Below are positions 23,962-36,133 of a stretch of DNA of 64,000 nucleotides, piece by piece. Both the position numbers and the translations under genes were made by a program. Positions within the stretch are counted from its first letter, which is position 1. Each line of letters opens with the position of its first letter. The stretch is from the NCBI GenBank assembly GCA_020152595.1, contig JAIGNY010004486.1:162001-226000 (forward strand), read 5' to 3'. Origin of the DNA: Chiridota heheva. Lineage: Eukaryota > Echinodermata > Holothuroidea > Apodida > Chiridotidae. A model generated the notes under the pieces. The model made no database searches. It saw nothing but the letters and a program-made list of their open reading frames with translations, and was not told the origin of the DNA.

Positions 23962-23978
23962 GGTCGGTCCGGCAGGAC
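23962..23978 (-). terminator. Module copy between convergent genes
   Basis: GGTCGGTCCGGCAGGAC lies between the stop of the plus-strand gene (23,925) and the stop of the minus-strand gene (23,995), preceded by CAGACGGGCTAAATATTTA. Position suits a shared 3'-end signal; this is inference. Confidence 0.4.
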
Positions 23979-24394
23979 TTGAAAGCAAAGATTTTCAAAA
24001 ATAAAAAAACAGTGAAAGTCCTACACTTGTAATAAGTGCCCAAATATGTTCAGCCAACCATGAGACGGTTCCACTTAATATATCAAATACCCATGACACT
24101 GCAGCTCCAATAATACCTGGAGCATTTCTAAAGCTTTTACTCCTATTTTTTTTTAAGACTTTGATAGATATTTAAGCTTATCTTTGATCCATTCTTTAGC
24201 ATTTCCTTTGCTAGGATTGGGAGGTGTAGGACTTGGAATTATATTACTAGCTGCGTTCTTATTGCCTAGCATCATAGATGTAACAATGGAACTTATGCTC
24301 GCTATTGTCACACCTTGCTCGCGAAATAAGGTTGTTATTCTCTCCTTTAAAGTTGTATCTGTTTCTGATATTTTACTGATAGTTTATCTGACTT

Positions 24395-24960
24395 CTCAAA
24401 CAGTTCCATTCGTACCCCCAATCAGGAAAACAGTGTTGTTCTCCCGATCAGGGGTATCCTTTCAGAAGTATCCCACAATGCATCTGTCCAAATTTAAAGT
24501 TTGTATAGGAATAACATAAGAATCGGACACATTTCGAGCGCGGGAAACTCAACCACTGCGAAGGGGTCCAATTTTTCTTCACGATTTGAAATGATGGCAT
24601 ATAAATGATCTTTTCACCGTGCGGTTTTCGAGAAATTTGAAGAAAAGTGATGAATTTAATTATGTATTACCGTTAGGCACTCGCGCTTTAACAAGGTTTT
24701 CTGAAATTATGAGAAAGAACTTGAGGATTTGTGAACATTATTTAGCAATAATTGCGTAATAGTAATAAAGTTGTTTTACTTTCGCGAAATTGAACATGAA
24801 CAAAGCAAACTTTGTTACAAACCTTTAATGAAACGACTGATAAGCGTCTATGGCTGAAACTTCACAATAAAAATGACGGCTTTCATATATCACTGTAAGG
24901 TCAGTGCGCATGCTTGAGTCTCCCGATCGGGGGACTTGAAGTGTCAAAGTTTTACTATTC
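24395..24960. other. Unclassified insertion in the coiled-coil gene
   Basis: About 550 bases of non-coding sequence interrupt the minus-strand gene. CTCCCGATC(A/G)GGGG occurs near both ends (24,450-24,463 and 24,921-24,934), which may mark the element's ends, but I could not define inverted repeats or a target duplication. Confidence 0.4.
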
Positions 24961-25164
24961 TCACTAGCGACTTCCACTTTCGCTCTCTCTCTCATCTTGC
25001 AAATTATTTATTCTTTTTCTTATCTCATTTTGCTGCTCTGTGTTCCCTCTACATTCTGCTTGAGCTAGATTATTTTGTTCTGCCAGAATTTCTTCATTTA
25101 AGGCAGAAAGCTTTCCTTAATTATTTCTTAGTTCTCCTTTTGTTCTTTGCAAAGCTTGATCTTA

Positions 25165-28100
25165 ACCCAGTAATTCACAAAGTGGAAGGCCTTCAGTTCT
25201 TTATTCCCCAGTAATTCAAAGTGTGGACCTTCAGTTTGTGTGCTAGCCTCATCTTTATTCCCAGTAATTCTTTATTGGACCCAGTAATTCACGAAGTGGA
25301 CCTTCAGTTTGTGTGCTCGCCTCATCTTTATTCCCAGTAATTCATGAAGTGAGAGACCTTCAGTTTGTGTGCTCGCCTCATCTTTATTCCCAGTAATTCA
25401 CGAAGTGGGAGACCTTCAGTTTGTGTGCTAGCCTCATCTTTATTCCCAGTAATACATGAAGTGTGAGACCTTCAGTTTGTGTGCTAGCCTCATCTTCATT
25501 CCCAGTAATTCACGAAGTGTGAGACCTTCAGTTTGTGTGCTAGCCTCATCTTCATTCCCAGTAATTCACGAAGTGTGAGGCCTTCAGTTTGTGTGCTCGC
25601 CTCATCTTTATTCCCAGTAATTCACGAAGTGGAAGGCCTTCAGTTTGTGTGCTAGCCTCATCTTTATTCCCAGTAATTCACGAAGTGGGAGACCTTCAGT
25701 TTGTGTGCTCGCCTCATCTTTATTCCCAGTAATTCACGAAGTGGGAGACCTTCAGTTTGTGTGCTAGCCTCATCTTCATTCCCAGTAATTCACGAAGTGT
25801 GAGACCTTCAGTTTGTGTGCTAGCCTCATCTTCATTCCCAGTAATTCACGAAGTGGGAGACCTTCAGTTTGTGTGCTCGCCTCATCTTTATTCCCAGTAA
25901 TTCACGAAGTGTGAGACCTTCAGTTTGTGTGCCCGCCTCATCTCCATTCCCAGTAATTAACGAAGTGGGAGACCTTCAGTTTGTGTGTTAGCCTCATCTT
26001 TATTCCCAGTAATTCATGAAGTGTGAGACCTTCAGTTTGTGTGCTAGCCTCATCTTCATTCCCAGTAATTCACGAAGTGTGAGACCTTCAGTTTGTGTGC
26101 CTGCCTCATATTTATTCCCAGTAATTCACGAAGTGGGAGACCTTCAGTTTGTGTGCCTGCCTCATCTTTATTCCCAGTAATTCATGAAGTGGGAGACCTT
26201 CAGTTTGTGTGCTAGCCTCATCTTTATTCCCAGTAATTCACGAAGTGGAGACCTTCAGTTTGTGTGCTAGCCTCATCTTTATTCCCAGTAATTCACGAAG
26301 TGGGAGACCTTCAGTTTGTGTGCTCGCCTCATCTTTATTCCCAGTAATTCACGAAGTGTGAGACCTTCAGTTTGTGTGCTCGCCTCATCTTTATTCCCAG
26401 TAATTCACGAAGTGGGAGACCTTCAGTTTGTGTGCTAGCCTCATCTTCATTCCCAGTAATTCACGAAGTGTGAGACCTTCAGTTTGTGTGCTAGCCTCAT
26501 CTTCATTCCCAGTAATTCACGAAGTGGGAGACCTTCAGTTTGTGTGCTCGCCTCATCTTTATTCCCAGTAATTCACGAAGTGTGAGACCTTCAGTTTGTG
26601 TGCCCGCCTCATCTCCATTCCCAGTAATTCACGAAGTGGGAGACCTTCAGTTTGTGTGTTAGCCTCATCTTTATTCCCAGTAATTCATGAAGTGTGAGAC
26701 CTTCAGTTTGTGTGCTAGCCTCATCTTCATTCCCAGTAATTCACGAAGTGTGAGACCTTCAGTTTGTGTGCCTGCCTCATATTTATTCCCAGTAATTCAT
26801 GAAGTGGGAGACCTTCAGTTTGTGTGCCTGCCTCATCTTTATTCCCAGTAATTCATGAAGTGGGAGACCTTCAGTTTGTGTGCTAGCCTCATCTTTATTC
26901 CCAGTAATTCACGAAGTGGGAGACCTTCAGTTTGTGTGCTAGCCTCATCTTTATTCCCAGTAATTCACGAAGTGTGGACCTTCAGTTTGTGTGCTCGCCT
27001 CATCTTTATTCCCAGTAATTCACGAAGTGGGAGACCTTCAGTTTGTGTGCTCGCCTCATCTTTATTCCCAGTAATTCACGAAGTGGAAGGCCTTCAGCTT
27101 GTGTGCTAGCCTCATCTTTATTCCCAGTAATTCACGAAGTGTGAGACCTTCAGTTTGTGTGCTAGCCTCATCTTTATTCCCAGTAATTCACGAAGTGGGA
27201 GACCTTCAGTTTGTGTGCTCGCCTCATCTTTATTCCCAGTAATTCACGAAGTGGGAGACCTTCAGTTTGTGTGCTCGCCTCATCTTTATTCCCAGTAATT
27301 CACGAAGTGTGAGATCTTCAGTTTGTGTGCTAGCCTCATCTTCATTCCCAGTAATTCATGAAGTGTGAGATCTTCAGTTTGTGTGCTAGCCTCATCTTCA
27401 TTCCCAGTAATTCATGAAGTGTGAGGCCTTCAGTTTGTGTGCTAGCCTCATCTTTATTCCCAGTAATTCATGAAGTGTGAGGCCTTCAGTTTGTGTGCTC
27501 GCCTCATCTTTATTCCCAGTAATTCACGAAGTGGGAGACCTTCAGTTTGTGTGCCTGCCTCATCTTTATTCCCAGTAATTCACGAAGTGTGAGACCTTCA
27601 GTTTGTGTGCCTGCCTCATCTTTATTCCCAGTAATTCATGAAGTGTGGACCTTCAGTTTGTGTGCTAGCCTCATCTTTATTCCCAGTAATTCATGAAGTG
27701 TGAGACCTTCAGTTTGTGTGCCTGCCTCATCTTTATTCCCAGTAATTCATGAAGTGGGAGACCTTCAGTTTGTGTGCTAGCCTCATCTTTATTTCCAGTA
27801 ATTCATGAAGTGTGAGACCTTCAGTTTGTGTACCTGCCTCATCTTTATTCCCAGTAATTCACGAAGTGGAAGGCCTTCAGCTTGTGTGCTAGCCTCATCT
27901 TTATTCCCAGTAATTCACGAAGTGGGAGACCTTCAGTTTGTGTGCTAGCCTCATCTTTATTCCCAGTAATTCACGAAGTGGGAGACCTTCAGTTTGTGTG
28001 CTCGCCTCATCTTTATTCCTAGTAATTCACGAAGTGGGAGACCTTCAGTTTGTGTGCTCGCCTCATCTTTATTCCCAGTAATTCACGAAGTGTGAGATCT

Positions 28101-28688
28101 TCAGTTTGTGTGCTAGCCTCATCTTCATTCCCAGTAATTCATGAAGTGTGGGACCTTCAGTTTGTGTGCTAGCCTCATCTTTATTCCCAGTAATTCACGA
28201 AGTGTGAGACCTTCAGTTTGTGTGCCTGCCTCATCTTTATTCCCAGTAATTCATGAAGTGTGGACCTTCAGTTTGTGTGCTAGCCTCATCTTTATTCCCA
28301 GTAATTCATGAAGTGTGGACCTTCAGTTTGTGTGCTAGCCTCATCTTTATTCCCAGTAATTCACGAAGTGTGAGACCTTCAGTTTGTGTGCCTGCCTCAT
28401 CTTTATTCCCAGTAATTCATGAAGTGGGAGACCTTCAGTTTGTGTGCCTGCCTCATCTTTATTCCCAGTAATTCATGAAGTGGGAGACCTTCAGTTTGTG
28501 TGCCTGCCTCATCTTTATTCCCAGTAATTCATGAAGTGTGAGACCTTCAGTTTGTGTGCCTGCCTCATCTTTATTCCCAGTAATTCATGAAGTGTGAGGC
28601 CTCCAGTTTGTGTGCTCGCCTCATCTTTATTCCCAGTAATTCACGAAGTGGGAGACCTTCAGTTTGTGTGCTCGCCTCATCTTTAACG
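25165..28688. repeat. 56-bp minisatellite derived from the coiled-coil gene
   Basis: About 63 copies of a 56-base unit containing CAGTAATTCACGAAGTGGGA, GACCTTCAGTTTGTGTGCT and CGCCTCATCTTTATTC. On the minus strand the unit encodes the gene's own EASTQTEGLPLRELLG segment, which borders the array on its 5' side; the array's 3' side resumes with ELLG. So the array is a tandem expansion of coding sequence. Higher-order structure is visible: CCCGCCTCATCTCCATTCC recurs 12 units (672 bases) apart near 25,931 and 26,603. Confidence 0.96.
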
Positions 28689-29264
28689 AGAATATAATTT
28701 ATTACTACAATTGACTGCTTAACACCTATAGCAGTTTTGGGTAAATTACTCATCTCCATGCTTTCAGATTGTTTTGTTGCTCAGTTAAACTACTTCTTCG
28801 TGTTTTAGTCAAAATTTTGGAAGAGTTGGAATAATCTGTAAAACCAAGATCTTGTATTAAAAAGTTAACACCATATTTAGTTTTTAAAGTGTGTATTGCT
28901 AAAAAATGTGTGGGTTTGTTTGCATATGTTAGCTCATAACCATTAAGACAAAGCCTTCCAGTGAGATAATCAAACTTACTATATTCCATATAAGTTGGTT
29001 TCAGCTTGTAGTCTTTTTCCATATCGTTATAAAATGCATCTATTTTAGTTTTAGTTACTTCAAGATTTAACCCTGAGCGGTTCCATCTAGAACTCCGACC
29101 TAGAAAAGAACGTGTTGTATCTGTGTTAATATCTAGTATTCGTTGATCTTGTGGTAAAGTGTCGATATATTCATCTTGAAGAGAAGTTTCTTCTATATCC
29201 TGATCCTCATCATCTTGGAATTCTTGGAATTCATTCCCATAATCGCCCAATTCAAATGACATGA

Positions 29265-29524
<260 letters not shown>

Positions 29525-29619
29525 TTTTTTTTTATTGTTCGTTTGTTTTTGTTTGTTTGTTGTTGTTTTTTTAAATATTTTGCAACGTTATTTTTACAAC
29601 GATGTCAGGTCATTAGTTA

Positions 29620-29635
29620 GACCGCTCGTCAGGTC
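29620..29635 (-). promoter_or_regulatory. Module copy upstream of the capsid gene
   Basis: GACCGCTCGTCAGGTC with TTAGTTA before it, ending about 43 bases before the capsid ATG. Position-based inference only. Confidence 0.45.
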
Positions 29636-30674
29636 AATGATTTTTTTTGTAAAATTATATTCTGCATAATAAATATAATGTCAGAACAATATGAGCATAG
29701 ACAAATTCCATATCGCAGTCTCAAAAAAGCGCTAGCTATGAAAGATATACGACAAACTGTAGTCGTTATAAATAAGGTTAGTACAGTAAATCAAAACGAA
29801 CTGTTAACTGTTCAATTTCCGAATTAAAGATCCCAGAATGTTATTTTCCCCGGATCTGCGTGACTAGCATTCAACATATCTTTAAATTCTGATGATGATG
29901 ATAATCGAGCTATTGTAAATAACTCATGTAGAGCCATAGTAAAAAAGGTATCAATTAAGTTTAAAGAAAATGAAGTTTATTCACTCGATGATGCTGTTGT
30001 TTACCATTGTTATAACGATTTATGGTTGACTAAAAATCAATTGATAAGTTTAGCATATCAAGGATTTCATTCCAATAAGAGTGGAGTGGAGAATGATGAT
30101 ATTGCTAAAATAAGAGCAGGTGCTGCAGATAAAACAGATAGAGAAAATAATGGAGAAGATAAAGCAATTGCTGATGCATTTGGTAGCAGATTTTCTATAC
30201 CTTTAGATTATGAAATTCTACGAGATGACATGCCATTTTATTAATCGGGATTAGGTGATAGACTATCTTACGAATTAACTTTTAATGATTGTTCGCGTGT
30301 GATATTAGGCACTAATAATAATGCTTCTCATACCATTAATGAGATATACTTAGAATATGAAATGGTAACAAATCTAAAATTAGCTAGAACGATAAGAAAT
30401 ATACACCAAAGAAGAAGAGCAATATTGTATGAGAGGGTGCTCAGACATTACTCTGAGTAAAAGTGACACCATTTGGAATATTAATCTAAATACACCAGCT
30501 AATAGCATGGAAGGAATTCTGATGATTTTTGAAGATCCCTCTGATGGTGATGATGGGGCTGCTTATAAACGAGACATTAGCAAATACTACAATCCAAAGA
30601 TAGATAAAGTAACCATTACAATAGAGGGCAAACCAAATCAATTGTACGCTCAAGGGTTATTTAGATATCAGCAT

Positions 30675-32072
30675 TAGGGATGTACCGGATATCCGGTCCG
30701 GCCGGATTTGGGGGGAAATCCGGTTCCGGTTCCGGCCGGATTTTTTCCAAATCCGGCCGGAACCGGATTTTTGGCAATTTTAACAATTGAAGATTTACTT
30801 TTTCCTCAATATTTGATTGTTTAGCTTGTTTATATGTTGCAGGATGTTTTGATTGGAGATGCTTGTGTAAAGGTAAAGTACTAAAGTTCTTTGGCAGGGA
30901 TCCTGGTTTTCCGCTCCTTATTCCTTTTTTGCACAAAATACATTCAGCAATTTCATCAGCTTGATCTTGGACAGTAAAATGTTTCCAAATAAATGAGGAT
31001 GCCTTGATCTTTTATGATGCCTATATTCAGTCTTTCCTCTGTATCACTGTAACTCTAATATGCATAAATCAACACTTCAAACCTCATATATACATGTAGA
31101 AAGGAATAGCATGAAATGCATTCACATATTGCCTCAAAAAGAACAATAGACCCTTTGTCTTGCAGACTTCCTGCCTGGTCTATGAGTCATCAGCATCACA
31201 TTGAGATTGGGATCACTGTTTTTCTTAAGTATCTTACTTGGCTACAATGAAACTTGAACTTCTGAATGGTAAAATTTAGGTAGCAGGACCAATCCAGATG
31301 TCATTGAAATATTGAATGATGGCTGAAAGTTTTTAAACATTATCAAATGTTTTGAGATGCAATTATAGTAAAGAGCCTAGGCTATAGCCTGTAGAAGCAT
31401 GTATAACTTATTATACTTTTATTAGATGGGGAATTTAATCCCCTCACCCCACCCCTCCCCTCACCCCACCCCTCCCCCCCACCCCACCCCCTCCCCACCC
31501 CACCCCCCTCACCCCACCCCTCCCATCACCCCTCCCTCCCCCAAAAAAGTATTAAGTATGGCTTAGAATTTTAACAGTCCATTTATGATGATAAATGAAG
31601 AGGATAGACAGTTCTCTTTAGGTGCACAGTAATTTTTGCCACAATTTTTAGACATTGCCCATTGTTTTCATACTTTAATATCTTGATAGGGCTGAGACAA
31701 TCACGCAAAATCACACTTTTCTTAAAACAGTACCCAGAATCTTTCCTCTTATTAATATCTTCAAATTTTGCCTGAATTTCCAAATTTGGTACATGTTAGG
31801 ATTAATCCAGAACTTTCACTAATTTTGATTTGATTTCATCACAATATGCCCAATAATTGTTATTTTCCAAAATTTTGGGTTGCTAGCCATTAGTAGCCAA
31901 CTTGACAATCCCCTGCCCCCACCCCTTTCCCTTTGTTTCTTAAGATTATGAGAATTGTTGTAAGCAATGAAAAATCCGGTTCCGGCCGGATTTTATCCGG
32001 CCGGATTTCAACCTGGGTCCGGCAAAATCCGGTTCCGGCCGGATCCAAAAATTTGGATCCGGTACATCCCTA
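30675..32072 (-). mobile_element. hAT-type DNA transposon remnant with BED-finger sequence, inside the capsid gene
   Basis: Ends TAGGGATGTACCGGAT and ATCCGGTACATCCCTA are perfect inverted repeats flanked by a perfect 8-bp duplication ATCAGCAT (30,667-30,674; 32,073-32,080), as hAT transposons leave. The subterminal zones are packed with GGCCGGAT / ATCCGGCC repeats on both sides. A minus-strand frame near 30,990-30,800 encodes a BED-type zinc finger (FIWKHFTVQD, CILCKKGI, LPLHKHLQSKHPATY). No catalytic transposase domain remains, so this is a deletion derivative. A C-rich tract lies at 31,438-31,545. Confidence 0.93.
31438..31546. repeat. C-rich tract (CACCCCACCCCTCCC)n
   Basis: Low-complexity C-rich run inside the hAT element. 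Confidence 0.9.
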
Positions 32073-32377
32073 ATCAGCATTGGAATGAAATGCAAAAATA
32101 TTTCTGTGACTCTATTACAGAACATGGTGTGAATGTAGTAAAAGCTCTCACTTTAGTGAATGTTAAACTACATGAATATTCAACGTCTAGATATGCCCTT
32201 TGGCAGTTTGGGTGGATATGAGGAGTAATGATGATAATACTTTACATGGCAGTGGGCGAATTGGACTGGAAATGCTTCAGAATGAATTACTATTCAGCTT
32301 GAGAAAACTTCTGAAACAGTTTATATCTGCACAATTAAATATACAAGAATTAGATTAGTTAACGCTCTCTATTAGTT

Positions 32378-32494
32378 GTCCTGTCGGACGGTCTATATAG
32401 TATTAAATTGGTGTAAAAGTCCTGACTGGCTGTCTATACATTTTACAGTCTATATTTCACATCATTGTAAAATGCATAGGCTGTCTGTCAGGAC
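32378..32494. terminator. Module cluster after the capsid stop
   Basis: Three copies: GTCCTGTCGGACGGTC (32,378, three bases after the capsid stop codon), GTCCTGACTGGCTGTC (32,419) and the inverted GGCTGTCTGTCAGGAC (32,479). First and last can pair as a hairpin. CTATATAG or CTATACA follows the forward copies. A 3'-end or boundary role is inferred. Confidence 0.5.
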
Positions 32495-32504
32495 AATGTT
32501 TTCT

Positions 32505-32600
32505 CAGAAACTTTATTTGATAAACATGTTTCCAATGTATTCTCATTCTGCTTTGATTTGTGGTCAAACATCAGAGTGTTTGGATTTTTTCCCCAAAATA
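32505..32600 (+). pseudogene. Possible packaging-ATPase fragment
   Basis: A short frame reads FPMYSHSALICGQTSECLDF. The hydrophobic strand plus GQT resembles the start of a Walker A loop (ALICGQTGxGKT type) as in the FtsK/A32-like ATPase expected next to a Polinton capsid gene. The GKT itself is absent and no Walker B was found. This is weak evidence. Confidence 0.22.
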
Positions 32601-32818
32601 TAATTCAGTTGTAAAAGATTTTAGATAACAATTGAAATGGGTTTGTTTATTTTACTGTAAAGATCGCGACTCATTTCAAAATTGTTTACGAGAAATTGAT
32701 GTTATTCCCAACAAAGAAACTCGTAATAAGAATGTCAATATATCAAACAAGTAAAACATTTAAAGTTGATATTAAAAACAGATCAACCAATAGGATATTG
32801 CATACTTCAAGAATAACT

Positions 32819-32937
32819 GTCCTGCCGGACGGACTAGATATTGTCCTGGTGGACGGTCTATATCATTTTAAATCATTGTAAAAGGTCTGACAGGCGGCCT
32901 ATATAATTTTACATATTGGTAGGCCGTCCATCAGGAC
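32819..32937. other. Second module cluster
   Basis: Four copies: GTCCTGCCGGACGGAC (32,819), GTCCTGGTGGACGGTC (32,843), GGTCTGACAGGCGGCC (32,884) and inverted GGCCGTCCATCAGGAC (32,922). The 32,843 and 32,922 copies form an inverted pair about 63 bases apart. Confidence 0.7.
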
Positions 32938-32974
32938 GACTATAAATTAACTTATACAGATGAATTTACAAATC

Positions 32975-33245
32975 AACAATAGGTTATTTATAAGTTATTT
33001 ACAAGTAACTTGTAAGCTATTTACGACTAACTTATAAGCTATTTACAAGTAACTTATAAGTTATTCACAAGTAACTTATATGTTATTCATAAGTAGCTTA
33101 TAAGTTATTTACAAGTAACTTATAGGTTATTTACAAGTAACTTATAAGTTAATTGCAAGTAACTTATAGGTTATTTACAAGTAACTTATAAGTTATTTAC
33201 AAGTAACTTATAGGTTATTTACAAGTAACTTATACGTAATCTATA
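32975..33245. repeat. ~22-bp tandem repeat
   Basis: About 11 copies of TTATTTACAAGTAACTTATAAG-like units. Each contains the dyad AAGTTAC / GTAACTT. Confidence 0.88.
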
Positions 33246-33399
33246 ATTTATCTGTAGGTTAAAATGATATATAGATGGACTTATAGATAACATATATATA
33301 GTAGGTGAATTACAAGTTGTTTGTAAGTATACTTAAAGTTATCTATAAGTAACTTAGTAACCTCCCATATAGCCCAACGTATTATAATTTTCTGTGTTA

Positions 33400-36105
33400 T
33401 ATACAACTGAAATGGTATATTTATTTTATTGAATACGATTAGTTCTATAGCAGTAATCGTCTGTATTGGGCTTTTATTGTATTATTTTACATTTCTAGGA
33501 AAGAAGCCACAGAAAGAATTTGTTTTTTATTTGATCTAATATATACAACATAGAAGAAATGATTGACATACTTTGTGAACAAGAAGGAACTCTGGAGCAC
33601 AGCTCTCTGCTCTCTAAAAGATCAGATATCTTCCAACAAACAAAGTTTTTTATTTGATCTAATATATACAACATAGAAGAAATGATTGACATACTTTGTG
33701 AACAAGAAGGAACTCTGGAGCACAGCTCTCTGCTCTCTAAAAGATCAGATATCTTCCAACAAACAAAGTTTTTATTTTATCTAATATATACAACATAGAA
33801 GAAATGATTGACATACTTTGTGAACAAGAAGGAACTCTGGAGCACAGCTCTCTGCTCTCTAAAAGATCAGATATCTTCCAACAAACAAAGTTTTATATTT
33901 TATCTAATATATACAACATAGAAGAAATGATTGACATACTTTGTGAACAAGAAGGAACTCTGGAGCACAGCTCTCTGCTCTCTAAAAGATCAGATATCTT
34001 CCAACAAACAAAGTTTTTATTTTATCTGATATATACAACATAGAAGATATGATTGACATACTTTGTGAACAAGAAGGAACTCTGGAGCACAGCTCTGCTC
34101 TCTAAAAGATCAGATATCTTCCAACAAACAAAGTTTTTTTATTTTATCTAATATATACAACATAGAAGAAATGATTGACATACTTTGTGAACAAGAAGGA
34201 ACTCTGGAGCACAGCTCTCTGCTCTCTAAAAGATCAGATATCTTCCAACAAACAAAGTTTTTTATTTTATCTAATATATACAACATAGAAGAAATGATTG
34301 ACATACTTTGTGAACAAGAAGGAACTCTGGAGCACAGCTCTCTGCTCTCTAAAAGATCAGATATCTTCCAACAAACAAAGTTTTTTATTTGATCTAATAT
34401 ATACAACATAGAAGAAATGATTGACATACTTTGTGAACAAGAAGGAACTCTGGAGCACAGCTCTCTGCTCTCTAAAAGATCAGATATCTTCCAACAAACA
34501 AAGTTTTTTATTTTATCTAATATATACAACATAGAAGAAATGATTGACATACTTTGTGAACAAGAAGGAACTCTGAGCACAGCTCTCTGCTCTCTAAAAG
34601 ATCAGATATCTTCCAACAAACAAAGTTTTTATTTTATCTAATATATACAACATAGAAGAAATGATTGACATACTTTGTGAACAAGAAGGAACTCTGGAGC
34701 ACAGCTCTCTGCTCTCTAAAAGATCAGATATCTTCCAACAAACAAAGTTTTTATTTGATCTAATATATACAACATAGAAGAAATGATTGACATACTTTGT
34801 GAACAAGAAGGAACTCTGAGCACAGCTCTCTGCTCTCTAAAAGATCAGATATCTTCCAACAAACAAAGTTTTTATTTTATCTAATATATACAACATAGAA
34901 GAAATGATTGACATACTTTGTGAACAAGAAGGAACTCTGGAGCACAGCTCTCTGCTCTCTAAAAGATCAGATATCTTCCAACAAACAAAGTTTTTTATTT
35001 TATCCGATATATACAACATAGAAGATATGATTGACATACTTTGTGAACAAGAAGGAACTCTGGAGCACAGCTCTCTGCTCTCTAAAAGATCAGATATCTT
35101 CCAACAAACAAAGTTTTTTTATTTTATCTAATATATACAACATAGAAGAAATGATTGACATACTTTGTGAACAAGAAGGAACTCTGGAGCACAGCTCTCT
35201 GCTCTCTAAAAGATCAGATATCTTCCAACAAACAAAGTTTTTATTTTATCTAATATATACAACATAGAAGAAATGATTGACATACTTTGTGAACAAGAAG
35301 GAACTCTGAGCACAGCTCTCTGCTCTCTAAAAGATCAGATATCTTCCAACAAACAAAAGTTTTTTATTTTATCTAATATATACAACATAGAAGAAATGAT
35401 TGACATACTTTGTGAACAAGAAGGAACTCTGGAGCACAGCTCTCTGCTCTCTAAAAGATCAGATATCTTCCAACAAACAAAGTTTTTTATTTGATCTAAT
35501 ATATACAACATAGAAGAAATGATTGACATACTTTGTGAACAAGAAGGAACTCTGGAGCACAGCTCTCTGCTCTCTAAAAGATCAGATATCTTCCAACAAA
35601 CAAAGTTTTTTATTTTATCTAATATATACAACATAGAAGATATGATTGACATACTTTGTGAACAAGAAGGAACTCTGGAGCACAGCTCTCTGCTCTCTAA
35701 AAGATCAGATATCTTCCAACAAACAAAGTTTTTATTTGATCTAATATATACAACATAGAAGATATGATTGACATACTTTGTGAACAAGAAGGAACTCTGG
35801 AGCACAGCTCTCTGCTCTCTAAAAGATCAGATATCTTCCAACAAACAAAGTTTTTTATTTGATCTAATATATACAACATAGAAGATATGATTGACATACT
35901 TTGTGAACAAGAAGGAACTCTGGAGCACAGCTCTCTGCTCTCTAAAAGATCAGATATCTTCCAACAAACAAAGTTTTTTATTTTATCTAATATATACAAC
36001 ATAGAAGAAATGATTGACATACTTTGTGAACAAGAAGGAACTCTGGAGCACAGCTCTCTGCTCTCTAAAAGATCAGATATCTTCCAACAAACAAAGTTCA
36101 AATGA
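33400..36105 (+). pseudogene. Unrecognised Polinton gene expanded by 123-bp repeats
   Basis: A hydrophobic stretch (SSIAVIVCIGLLLYYFTF, ~33.44 kb) precedes the repeats and suggests a membrane segment. The repeated unit reads EEMIDILCEQEGTLEHSSLL then SKRSDIFQQTK and a hydrophobic link, 41 codons, so it stays open in one frame for two to three units at a time. One- or two-base changes in the T-run (TTTTTATT) shift the frame between units. The last unit ends QQTKFK and a stop at 36,105. I do not recognise the family. Its position between the capsid gene and small structural-type genes suggests an element gene rather than host sequence. Confidence 0.5.
33515..36100. repeat. 123-bp minisatellite
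   Basis: About 21 nearly identical copies of a 121-123 base unit, for example with CTAATATATACAACATAGAA, ATTGACATACTTTGTGAAC and AAAAGATCAGATATCTTCC. Variation is mostly the length of a T-run, GAAGAAATG against GAAGATATG, and GAGCACAG against GGAGCACAG. The AGATATCTTCC / CAGAGAGC portion is reminiscent, on the other strand, of the 53-bp array at 22.7-23.85 kb. Confidence 0.97.
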
Positions 36106-36133
36106 GATCAGCTTGAAAAAAACACAGTTTAGA

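Larger units (their letters stand above)
23995..29262 (-). pseudogene. Coiled-coil membrane protein of invertebrate Polintons, split by a minisatellite
   Basis: Starts [20 protein letters not shown] at 29,262: an acidic N-terminus, then a region with THFLAIHTLKTKYGVNFLIQ. Next comes EASTQTEGLPLRELLG, after which the sequence enters 3.5 kb of 56-base repeats and emerges at ~25,165 with ELLG, a stop, then DQALQRTKGELRNN. A coiled coil follows (QQNEIRKRINNLQDERESES, ~24.98 kb). After an unclassified ~550-base insertion, the gene resumes with LKERITTLFREQGVTIASIS (~24.33 kb) and ends with hydrophobic GIIGAAVSWVFDILSGTVSW and LAEHIWALITSVGLSLF. The LFREQGVTIASI signature, after a coiled coil and before membrane helices, is one I recall from many uncharacterised invertebrate proteins. 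Function is unknown; a virion-membrane or fibre role is speculative. Confidence 0.7.
29678..32375 (+). pseudogene. Polinton major capsid protein (double jelly-roll), interrupted by a hAT element
   Basis: Start MSEQYEHRQIPYRSLKKALA at 29,678. Conserved text follows: RSQNVIFPGSA, RAIVKKVSIKFKENEVYSLD, VYHCYNDLWLTKNQ, AFGSRFSIPLDYEILRDDMP, LSYELTFNDCSRVI, YEMVTNLKLARTIRN, SDTIWNINLNTPANSMEGIL, YYNPKIDKVTITIEGKPNQL and YAQGLF. A 1,398-base hAT then interrupts, and the gene continues with SRYALWQFGW and a last block TIQLEKTSETVYICTIKYTR ending at 32,375. These blocks match my knowledge of the Polinton hexon-like capsid protein, which would build the pseudo-icosahedral shell; total coding length fits. 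Defects: a stop near 29,835, single-base frame changes near 30,430 and 32,220, and the insertion. Module copies sit just before its start and three bases after its stop. Confidence 0.93.
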
